The translations under genes were made by a program, and so were the position numbers. DNA of 14,715 nucleotides, taken from Bacillota bacterium. GTDB taxonomy: Bacteria; Bacillota; Clostridia; Christensenellales; SZUA-584. Positions 5,641-11,848 of the stretch are shown piece after piece. Positions within the stretch are counted from its first letter, which is position 1; each line of letters starts with the position of its first letter. Under the pieces are notes generated by a model. The model ran no database searches, was not told the origin of the DNA, and saw only the letters and a program-made list of their open reading frames with translations. The stretch covers positions 1-14,715 of the forward strand of contig JAEWWC010000288.1 of the NCBI GenBank assembly GCA_023396555.1, read 5' to 3'.

Positions 5641-6960
5641 TTAGGCCTGTATGACAATCGCCGTACTGGTCACTTCAGCCACCGTGCCGCTGATGCTGGC
5701 ATGGATCTTCGCGCCCAGACTCTTCTCCTTGATATCCGCGATCAGCGCGCCTTTTTCCACCCGGTCGCCCACGGACACCACTGGCACCGACGGCGCTCCG
5801 ATATGCTGCTGCAGCGGTATCGTGACAGTCCTGACGCCGATGTCCCGCTCATCCAGCGGCGCGGGCACGTCGTAATCCGCCACGCCCAGCCGCGCGATCA
5901 GCCGTTTCACCGGCAGCCGCGAAGCCTCCAGATTCCTGTTGGGGCTGCCCGCCACTTCCTTGCGCGGCTTGTAGCCGCCCTGCGCCAATCCCTGCTTCAT
6001 ATTCTGCATCATGCGCGAGGGCTTCAATCCAAAGTTGCACGCGTAGTAGGTGCAGATGCCGCAGTCGCAGCAGGAGAACACGCCGTTCGGGTCTCCCAGC
6101 AGAGCGCCCTGGCCCATCGCCGCGGCGCGCATCGCCTTGTGCGGCTCCACCCGAAGGCCCAGCGCGTTACGCGGGCACATCTGCGTGCACATGCTGCACT
6201 GGCAGCACACCGCCTTGGCCATACGGATTTCTTCCGCCGTGTTGGGCGTCTTCTGTGCAATCAGCTTGTGGTTGCTGCGGAACACCAGCACACCGCCCGT
6301 CGTTTTGGTGACCGGCGTGTCCCAGTCGCCTGTCAGCTTGCCCATCGCCGGGCCGCCGATAATCAGCGTGTACCCGTGCTCGCTCGCCGGACCGCCTGCC
6401 GCGGCCACCAACGTCCTGATAGGCGTGCCGATCGGCACTTTCAGCGTAACGGGGCTTGCGACCTCGCCGCCCACCGTCACGTATTTGTCCGTCACCGGCC
6501 TGCCGTCCAGCGCGTCCGCAATATTGATAAACGTATTGACATTGTTGACCACCGCGCCCACATCCAGCGGCAACCCGCCCGTGGGTACCACGCGACCCGT
6601 GATGTCATACACCATCTGCTGTTCGTCGCCCGCCGGGTAATAGCTCTTCATCAAGTGCAGCGACAAGCCCGGCTTACCCTCTATCGCCTTCTCCAGCGCG
6701 TCCACCGCACGATGATAGTGTGCTTTGAGGGCGATCACGCCGCGCTGCGCGCCCGTGACCTCCATCACCGCCTGCATGCCGCGCACGATGGCGTCGGGAT
6801 AATGCTCCATCAGCTGCTGGTCGATGCGTAGCATTGGCTCGCACTCCGCGCCGTTGGCAATCACCACTTCGGCCTGGCACTTCACCTTGACATGTGTCGG
6901 GAAACCCGCTCCGCCAGCGCCCACGACGCCCGCGTTGCGGATGAGTTCTACCACGTCCAT
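5641..6960 (-). CDS. pduS: PduS-like flavo/iron-sulfur oxidoreductase (RnfC-like)
   Basis: The 439-residue protein has the PduS/RnfC layout. First is a glycine-rich NADH/FMN-binding start GVVGAGGAGFPTHVK (11-25), with an SLBB-type region around 180-215. Two ferredoxin motifs follow, CCQCSMCTQMCP (252-263) and CCDCGICTYYAC (297-308). A C-terminal barrel-sandwich domain (about 375-439, SVGDRVEKGALIADIKEKSL) ends the protein. In the propanediol system PduS oxidises NADH, reduces cobalamin and works with PduT at the shell. No B12 enzyme is encoded here, so a likelier job is moving electrons from lumenal NADH through the neighbouring BMC-T. GGGAGG is 6 nt before ATG. It lies 13 nt after the aldehyde dehydrogenase gene. 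Confidence 0.9.
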   Translation of the reverse strand: MDVVELIRNAGVVGAGGAGFPTHVKVKCQAEVVIANGAECEPMLRIDQQLMEHYPDAIVRGMQAVMEVTGAQRGVIALKAHYHRAVDALEKAIEGKPGLSLHLMKSYYPAGDEQQMVYDITGRVVPTGGLPLDVGAVVNNVNTFINIADALDGRPVTDKYVTVGGEVASPVTLKVPIGTPIRTLVAAAGGPASEHGYTLIIGGPAMGKLTGDWDTPVTKTTGGVLVFRSNHKLIAQKTPNTAEEIRMAKAVCCQCSMCTQMCPRNALGLRVEPHKAMRAAAMGQGALLGDPNGVFSCCDCGICTYYACNFGLKPSRMMQNMKQGLAQGGYKPRKEVAGSPNRNLEASRLPVKRLIARLGVADYDVPAPLDERDIGVRTVTIPLQQHIGAPSVPVVSVGDRVEKGALIADIKEKSLGAKIHASISGTVAEVTSTAIVIQA

Positions 6961-6973
6961 TTAATGCCTCCCG

Positions 6974-8383
6974 CTATATGATCCGGAAATTGCCATGCAG
7001 CACGCAGCGGCGCGCGCGCGTAAAGCTCTTGGCGCTGGTCAGGCCTTCGCCCGTGGGCGTGGCGATCGTCAGCGTCGTATAACCTTCACCGTTGAATCCA
7101 AGGCCGGCATAAGACGGCGCATTTTTCACGAATATCGTGGTGTTGAGCGCCCGAGCGGCCATTGACAGGTGCGTTACATTCTGAGAATGGATCATTGCGC
7201 TGTGGTGGCAGCCCGCCTCGGCGGCAATCGCCTTGTCGATCGCTTCCTCAATGGTGCGCACGCGCACGATGGGCAGCACCGGCATCAGCATCTCGGTCAC
7301 CACCAGCGGATGGTCGTTCGGCACGTCCGCGATCACCAGCCGCGGCTGTCCGGTAAACGACACGCCGCTGTCACGCAGTATCAGGTCAGCGTTGCGGCCC
7401 ACATACTTTCTGTTGATCACGTAGCCGCAATCCTTTTTAACGAGTACCGTATTGATAATCTTGTTGATGTCGTCGCCGGCCACCAGACACGCGCCGTTTT
7501 TCACCATCAGTGTCATCAGCTTATCGGCGATGTTATCGAAAGCGAAAACTTCCTTTTCCGCCACGCACAGCACGTTGTTGTCAAAGCTCGCGCCGTCCAC
7601 GATGTCCTTTGCGGCTTCTTCCAGTATCGCCGTATCGTCTACGATAACCGGCGGGTTGCCCGGGCCGGCCGCGATGACCTTTTTGCCCGTCTTCATCGCT
7701 ACCTTGACGACCGCCTCGCCGCCCGTGATGGACAGTATCGGTATATCCTTGTGGTTCATGATGATGTTGCCCGACTCCAGCGACGGCTCCTTCACCGTGC
7801 AGATGAGCCCCAGCGGGCCGCCTGCCGCCACGATGGCCTGGTTGAGCACGCGCATCGCCTCGATTGACGACTTTTTGGCCGCCGGGTGCGGGTTGTATAC
7901 CACGGCGTTGCCCGCCGCGATCATGCTGATGGAGTTGTTGATCACCGTGGAGGTGGGATTGGTGGAGGGTGTGATGGACCCGATGACACCGTAGGGTGCC
8001 ATTTCGGTCAGCATCAGGCCGTCGTCGCCCGAAACCGCCGCCGTCTTGAGGTCTTCGATGCCCGGCGTCTTGTTAGCGGCCAGCTTGTTTTTGGCGATCT
8101 TATGTTCCACGTGGCCGTAACCCGTCTCTTCGTTGGCCAGCTTCGCAAGATACTCCGCATTCTCGAGAGCGGCCTTTCTCATCGCCGCGATCAGCTCGCC
8201 GCGCTTCTCCAGCGTCATGTCCGACAGCTGCCGGTATGCCTTCTTCGCCGTCTCAATCGCCTCTTCAGCGGTATCGCAAAGCCAGCGGCTCGGGCTGAAG
8301 GAAGATGCCGCCCCTGCGGGGGCGTTCAGCGCCTTCAGTGTTTCCGCGACGATTTTGGATATCTGGTCCTGCGTCATTTCCAT
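6974..8383 (-). CDS. CoA-acylating aldehyde dehydrogenase, PduP/EutE type
   Basis: The 469-residue enzyme would convert acetaldehyde (or a related aldehyde), CoA and NAD+ into acyl-CoA and NADH inside the compartment. The catalytic cysteine is C273 in SFDNNVLCVAEKEVFAF. The PYGVIGSITPSTNPT stretch (130-144) and AAGPGNPPVIVDD (238-250) are the nucleotide/CoA-site landmarks of this family. Residues 4-19 (TQDQISKIVAETLKAL) are an amphipathic encapsulation peptide, joined by an Ala/Ser-rich linker to the enzyme body. GAGGAG lies 9 nt before the first ATG. A second ATG two codons on is possible. With DeoC and PduL it makes the lumen pathway; it is followed after 13 nt by pduS. Confidence 0.95.
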   Translation of the reverse strand: MEMTQDQISKIVAETLKALNAPAGAASSFSPSRWLCDTAEEAIETAKKAYRQLSDMTLEKRGELIAAMRKAALENAEYLAKLANEETGYGHVEHKIAKNKLAANKTPGIEDLKTAAVSGDDGLMLTEMAPYGVIGSITPSTNPTSTVINNSISMIAAGNAVVYNPHPAAKKSSIEAMRVLNQAIVAAGGPLGLICTVKEPSLESGNIIMNHKDIPILSITGGEAVVKVAMKTGKKVIAAGPGNPPVIVDDTAILEEAAKDIVDGASFDNNVLCVAEKEVFAFDNIADKLMTLMVKNGACLVAGDDINKIINTVLVKKDCGYVINRKYVGRNADLILRDSGVSFTGQPRLVIADVPNDHPLVVTEMLMPVLPIVRVRTIEEAIDKAIAAEAGCHHSAMIHSQNVTHLSMAARALNTTIFVKNAPSYAGLGFNGEGYTTLTIATPTGEGLTSAKSFTRARRCVLHGNFRII

Positions 8384-8435
8384 ACGTTTACACTCCTCAC
8401 TGTGTCAAGTTTATCTGTACAAAAGCGGGCAGACC

Positions 8436-8753
8436 CTATTGCTCCGGGCGTCTCTCGTTTTTGAACTTTTCGAATATCTTCTCCCCTTTAAGCTCCACAC
8501 TGTCGATGACGGCGATAATGGACAGATCCACCGGTTTGCCGTCCGTCAGCGATGTCTGGCGCGACGAGCTGCCGCCCACGACCATCACGACCTCGCCTTC
8601 GCCTGCTCCCACTGTGTCGATCGCGACCAGCGGCTGCCCCTTCTCCGCGAATGTGGCAATATCAATAGGCACTACCAGCAGCAGCTTTAAGCCCGCAAGC
8701 CTTTCTGATTTGGTGGTGCTCACCACGTTGCCTCTCACTCTGGCCAGATTCAT
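8436..8753 (-). CDS. BMC-P pentameric vertex protein (EutN/CcmL family), copy 3
   Basis: This is a 105-residue EutN/CcmL protein starting MNLARVRGNVVSTTKSERLAG with LKLLLVVPIDI. It has the core GAGEGEVVMVVGGSSSRQTS (about 50-69) typical of EutN proteins. It is longer than the other two and ends in a charged tail (GEKIFEKFKNERRPEQ). It is placed away from the shell-protein cluster, between the flavoprotein-like gene (17 nt) and the aldehyde dehydrogenase (52 nt). AAGGAG stands 7 nt before ATG. Three distinct BMC-P proteins in one locus are common in metabolosomes. Confidence 0.93.
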   Translation of the reverse strand: MNLARVRGNVVSTTKSERLAGLKLLLVVPIDIATFAEKGQPLVAIDTVGAGEGEVVMVVGGSSSRQTSLTDGKPVDLSIIAVIDSVELKGEKIFEKFKNERRPEQ

Positions 8754-8770
8754 ATCGTTTCTCCTTACCG

Positions 8771-9418
8771 TTATATATCGATGGCAACGCCCTTATCGGC
8801 GGCGGCGTCCCGCGCGAGCGGGGTCACAATCGCACCGGGGGCGCACTGCAGCCGCGCAATACCTCGCTTGGCCGCTTCGTTGACTTCAAATTCCGTAATC
8901 AGCGCATAACCCTCGTCCGGCTTGGCTCCGAGGTATACCACTTCCGCGCCCATGTCGCGCACCGCGTCCACGGCGGAAACCACTTTATCGAACAGTGTGC
9001 CGCGCTTGAACTTGGGCGGCTGAAAGTCCAGCAGCACCGTGGCCTTTTTGCCGTCCAGCAGCGCCTTCTCAAACATCACCGCTGCGAAATGCGAATCGTC
9101 GCCCTGAGCAACAGCGGTCAGCAGCGACAGCGACGGCGCAACCAGCACCACTTCCTCCGCGTCGCGGAGCGTGCGCAGCAAAGCCTTCTTGTCATCCGCC
9201 GTGTCCACGCGCTTCGAGTCGATATCAGCCAAAGGCTCGGCGTCTCCAAACAGCGCCGCACAGGCCGAACGCCTGGCGAGATACTCAGCTGCCTCCGCCA
9301 TGTAGGCGCTGTATCCCGGAACAAGCGCAATCGTCTGGCACTCGCCGAAACCGGTGAGCCGCCGGATGACCTCCAGCACTATTCTTTTGATAAGCTCCTT
9401 GAGCTGGTTCTCGTCCAA
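8771..9418 (-). CDS. BMC-associated protein, flavoprotein-like, function unknown
   Basis: I do not recognise this 215-residue protein with certainty. Residues 3-21 (ENQLKELIKRIVLEVIRRL) are a strongly amphipathic helix of encapsulation-peptide type. The body alternates strands and helices in Rossmann-like order (TIALVPGYSAYM, EEVVLVAPSLSLL, KKATVLLDFQPP, AEVVYLGAKPD). It ends CAPGAIVTPLARDAAADKGV, a C-terminal pattern seen in other BMC-associated proteins. Flavoprotein-family members occur in sugar-phosphate and glycyl-radical BMC loci, and this is the likeliest assignment. Flavin binding is not shown by any motif I can point to. The start is TTG, with AAGGGA 6 nt upstream; no ATG is available nearby. 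It lies between pduL (30 nt) and a BMC-P gene (17 nt). Confidence 0.6.
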   Translation of the reverse strand: MDENQLKELIKRIVLEVIRRLTGFGECQTIALVPGYSAYMAEAAEYLARRSACAALFGDAEPLADIDSKRVDTADDKKALLRTLRDAEEVVLVAPSLSLLTAVAQGDDSHFAAVMFEKALLDGKKATVLLDFQPPKFKRGTLFDKVVSAVDAVRDMGAEVVYLGAKPDEGYALITEFEVNEAAKRGIARLQCAPGAIVTPLARDAAADKGVAIDI

Positions 9419-9448
9419 ACTTATTCCCTTTAACTTGTATACTTGATT

Positions 9449-10087
9449 TTATCTGATGATCTCCAGCAAGTCCCCGTTGTTGAGCAGCGCCGCGTTGGCT
9501 TCGTCGGTGTCCAGATGCACCTCCAGACTGTGCCCGTCGCCGCTGCGCACCACTACGTTACCGAATATCGTTTCCCTGATTCCGCTCTTTTTGACCGAGA
9601 CGATCTGCCCATCCTTCAGCCCGTAGGCCGCCGCTTCTTCCTTGGATATGTGCAGATGCCGTGCCGCAATGATGACGCCCTGCGGCAGTTCAACGCTACC
9701 CTTAGGCCCCACCAGTTTCGCGCCGGGTGTCTCCATCAGTGCCGCCCCTGACATGCGCACCACCTGTTTGAATCCCAGCTTGATGGCGTCCGTCACGGAC
9801 AGCTCGATCTGCGTTTCCTTGCGCGCCGGCCCCAGCACACGAACGCCCGTGATGCTGCCGCGCGGGCCGACGATATCCACCTTCTCTTCGGCGGCAAACT
9901 GCCCCGGCTGCGTCAGCGGCCTCATCGGCTTTAAGGCATAGCCCTCGCCAAACAGCGTGGCCACATCCTTTGCACTCAAATGGATATGGCGCGCCGAAGC
10001 CGCCGCCGGCACGTAGTATTCCCCCCGCGCCGCCGCCTGCATGCAGACCGCCAATGTCACCGCCCGTTGTACTGAGCCTTTGTCCAT
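9449..10087 (-). CDS. pduL: PduL-type phosphate acyltransferase (phosphotransacylase)
   Basis: The 212-residue enzyme would turn acetyl-CoA and phosphate into acetyl-phosphate and CoA, recycling CoA in the lumen and allowing ATP formation by acetate kinase outside. Two PduL repeats are visible: ASARHIHLSAKDV (about 29-41) and GVIIAARHLHISKEEA with its His pair, then LEVHLDTDEAN near the end. These histidines bind the metal ions of the PduL fold. The first 20 residues (MDKGSVQRAVTLAVCMQAAA) form a helix in the position of the PduL encapsulation peptide. The frame is open 22 codons upstream, but AAAGGA lies 8 nt before the ATG at 10085-10087, so that start is used. It is the first BMC gene, with repeats and hairpins ahead of it. 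Confidence 0.93.
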   Translation of the reverse strand: MDKGSVQRAVTLAVCMQAAARGEYYVPAAASARHIHLSAKDVATLFGEGYALKPMRPLTQPGQFAAEEKVDIVGPRGSITGVRVLGPARKETQIELSVTDAIKLGFKQVVRMSGAALMETPGAKLVGPKGSVELPQGVIIAARHLHISKEEAAAYGLKDGQIVSVKKSGIRETIFGNVVVRSGDGHSLEVHLDTDEANAALLNNGDLLEIIR

Positions 10088-10151
10088 ACCAATTATCCTT
10101 TCAATCGCCCCAAGACACAAACACAAGGGGCACCCGTTATGTCTTGCGCAC

Positions 10152-10181
10152 AACTTGTATTGCCACTTGTATCAATTGTAT
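10152..10181. repeat. Three 9-bp TTGTAT repeats before pduL, candidate operator
   Basis: On the plus strand, AACTTGTAT (10152-10160), CACTTGTAT (10164-10172) and CAATTGTAT (10173-10181) stand in tandem 65-94 bp upstream of the pduL start. An exact fourth copy, AACTTGTAT, lies at 9432-9440 in the short gap between pduL and the next gene. TTGTAT is half of the palindromic sites bound by some GntR/HutC regulators such as TreR. Binding by the regulator at 1989-2762 is inference. Confidence 0.4.
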
Positions 10182-10209
10182 CTGACATTTGATTTATTCG
10201 ACGTGTGCT

Positions 10210-10277
10210 CGAAAAACCCTTTTTATTTTTCGCGATTTTATAAAAATAATCTTGAGTCTACATCCCCAGATTATTTT
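10210..10277 (-). terminator. Two AT-rich hairpins between the Dabb gene and pduL
   Basis: Read on the minus strand after the Dabb gene, the first hairpin has 10-bp arms AAAATAATCT and AGATTATTTT (10243-10277). Three further inner pairs extend it, and TTTTTATAAAA follows. The second has arms CGAAAAA and TTTTTCG (10210-10232). The first could be a weak intrinsic terminator of cobT-dabb, since its U-rich tail follows the stem. Either could also act as an attenuator or RNA-processing site before pduL. Confidence 0.45.
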
Positions 10278-10295
10278 CTTTTTTTATATAGCATT

Positions 10296-10583
10296 TCAAG
10301 CGCGCTCATAGTCCACCGCGACGGAGGACTCGACGATGCTGTGCATAAACTTGCGCACCGGCTGGTGCAGCTCGTGCGCGTCATACACCTTATAATCGTC
10401 CATGTTGTCGAAATCTACGATCAGTATGATATCGTACGAGCGCGGGCTCTTCAGGCTGTCCAGCCCCACCTCGATATTTCTGACCTCATCAATTACCGTT
10501 AGCGACTCCAGCCTCTGCTTTGCCTCAGTCGCCTTGTCCTTCTCCTCCGGCCTCAAACGAAAACACACCACATGTCTGAACAT
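10296..10583 (-). CDS. Dabb (stress-responsive A/B barrel) domain protein
   Basis: The 95-residue protein fits the Dabb family throughout. It starts MFRHVVCFRLRPEEK and has IEVGLDSLKSPRSYDIILIVDF in the middle and HELHQPVRKFMHSIV near the end. These small proteins form dimeric alpha/beta barrels, and their function in most bacteria is unknown. The N-terminal His (RHVV) is a conserved family position. AGGAG stands 7 nt before ATG. It follows cobT by 18 nt and shares its promoter. The 208-bp gap after it suggests it is not simply part of the BMC message, though read-through is possible. Confidence 0.85.
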   Translation of the reverse strand: MFRHVVCFRLRPEEKDKATEAKQRLESLTVIDEVRNIEVGLDSLKSPRSYDIILIVDFDNMDDYKVYDAHELHQPVRKFMHSIVESSVAVDYERA

Positions 10584-10601
10584 CAGTTTACTCCTTCTAT
10601 A

Positions 10602-11660
10602 TTATTTGCGTATATCCACCAGCTTGGACGGGTCGATGCGGGCCTCGGCGAACGTCGCCATCTTGGTCAGCACCGCCACCGCACCGTCCAGCACGCCAAA
10701 CATTAACGGGCAGCCGCTGCCTTCGCCCAGCCGCATATTAAGATGCAGCGGCGCGGACAGGCCTAGGACCTCCATCGCGATGCCGAAGCCCGGCTCTGCG
10801 CTGTGGTGCGAGGCAAACATGTACTCCGTCACCGCCGGGTTCAGACGGCTGGCTGCCAGCGCCGCCACCGCCGATATGAAGCCGTCGATCACCACAGGTA
10901 CCTGCTTGTAGGCCGCGCCGAGGAAGAACCCCGCCATGGCGGCGATATCGAACCCGCCCAGCGCGGCGATTACATCCAGCGTATTGTCCGGGTCCGTCTT
11001 GTTGACTTCGAGCGCCAGCCGCACCACCTCGCGCTTCTTCGCCAGCTGCTCGTCCGTGATGCCCGCGCCGCGGCCCACCGCTTCCTCCGGTTCCGCTCCG
11101 GTCAGCGCGCACAGCACCGCCGAAGACGTCGCCGTGTTGCAGATGCCCATCTCGCCACAGCCCAGCAAGCGATAACCCTTCTCCCACAGCGCTTCCGCCG
11201 CATCGATGCCATGTGCCACCGCTTTGATGGCGTGGCTGATATCCATCGCCGGCCCCTTGGCAATGCTGCGCGTGCCGTTTGCCACACGCTTGTCCTCAAC
11301 ACCCTTATACCCCGAAAAGTTGTGAATACCGACATCATACACGAATACATCCGCTCCGGCGCTCGCGGCCAGCACACCCACGCCGGTGATGCCCTTGGTC
11401 ATGTTCACGGCCTGCATCGCCGTCACACCCTGCGGCACGGGCGAAATGCCCTCGTCCCACACACCGTTGTCCGCCGCGAACACCGCGATGGCCTTCTTCA
11501 GCGGCGGCGGTGCCGGTTTGCCGAATATGCCCGCCAGTTTCACCGCATAGTCCTCCAGCTGCCCGAGGCTCCCGATGGGTTTGACCAGTCCATCCACCCG
11601 CTCCCGCGCTTTTTGAACGGCGGCCTCGGAAATGTGTCTGATATTCATGATCCTTTTCAC
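10602..11660 (-). CDS. cobT: Nicotinate-nucleotide--dimethylbenzimidazole phosphoribosyltransferase
   Basis: The 352-residue CobT makes alpha-ribazole phosphate from nicotinate mononucleotide and a lower-ligand base, a step in building the nucleotide loop of cobamides. Visible landmarks are KPIGSLGQLED (27-37), FAADNGVWDEGISP, GVTAMQAVNM, GCGEMGICNTATSSAVL (about 167-183) and the catalytic Glu313 in RLGEGSG, which matches E317 of the Salmonella enzyme. The start is taken as GTG at 11658-11660, with AAGGAG about 8 nt upstream. The ATG four codons later has its purine stretch only 2 nt away. It is the first gene after the promoter at 11692-11720. No other cobamide-synthesis gene or B12-dependent enzyme is seen here. 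Confidence 0.95.
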   Translation of the reverse strand: MKRIMNIRHISEAAVQKARERVDGLVKPIGSLGQLEDYAVKLAGIFGKPAPPPLKKAIAVFAADNGVWDEGISPVPQGVTAMQAVNMTKGITGVGVLAASAGADVFVYDVGIHNFSGYKGVEDKRVANGTRSIAKGPAMDISHAIKAVAHGIDAAEALWEKGYRLLGCGEMGICNTATSSAVLCALTGAEPEEAVGRGAGITDEQLAKKREVVRLALEVNKTDPDNTLDVIAALGGFDIAAMAGFFLGAAYKQVPVVIDGFISAVAALAASRLNPAVTEYMFASHHSAEPGFGIAMEVLGLSAPLHLNMRLGEGSGCPLMFGVLDGAVAVLTKMATFAEARIDPSKLVDIRK

Positions 11661-11691
11661 GGGTTTTCTCCTTCATCTTTGCTTCTTAACC

Positions 11692-11720
11692 ATTCTACAA
11701 CGCAGTCTCCATGATGACAA
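11692..11720 (-). promoter_or_regulatory. Sigma-A promoter for cobT-dabb
   Basis: The minus strand reads -35 TTGTCA (11715-11720), a 17-nt spacer and -10 TAGAAT (11692-11697). The start site near 11685 leaves a leader of about 25 nt, too short for a cobalamin riboswitch. The BMC genes further on may depend partly on this promoter if transcription passes the hairpins at 10210-10277. Confidence 0.75.
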
Positions 11721-11777
11721 CGGATTAATTTTTTGGGCTGATCTGGAATTTATTGTTACTTTGGCCGCAACGTAATG

Positions 11778-11806
11778 TTTGCATATATGCGTGTGGATGC
11801 TATAAT
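11778..11806 (+). promoter_or_regulatory. Extended -10 sigma-A promoter for nfnAB
   Basis: The plus strand has -35 TTTGCA (11778-11783), a 17-nt spacer and a perfect -10 TATAAT (11801-11806) preceded by TGC, an extended -10. The start site would be near 11813, inside or just before the palindrome at 11817-11829. Confidence 0.8.
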
Positions 11807-11816
11807 AGTATGAATG

Positions 11817-11829
11817 TAATGTAACATTA
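11817..11829. promoter_or_regulatory. Palindrome at the nfnAB start site, possible operator
   Basis: TAATGT-A-ACATTA is a perfect 6-bp inverted repeat about 10 bp past the -10 element, where a bound repressor would block initiation. The inner ATGTAACAT also occurs at 609-617, upstream of the tRNA/6S promoter. No regulator can be assigned. Confidence 0.35.
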
Positions 11830-11848
11830 AACAGTGAGGAGTTTGAAC

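Noticed and set aside
5701..6831. Open frame of 376 codons on the plus strand across pduS
   Set aside because: It is antisense to a clear PduS-like gene, with His/Arg-rich low-sense composition and no ribosome binding site.
10088..10153. Longer PduL start with a Cys-rich leader
   Set aside because: The extra 22 residues do not resemble PduL, and the ribosome binding site fits the ATG at 10085-10087.
11661..11848. Cobalamin riboswitch before cobT
   Set aside because: The leader after the predicted start is only about 25 nt, and no conserved B12-box sequence is visible.
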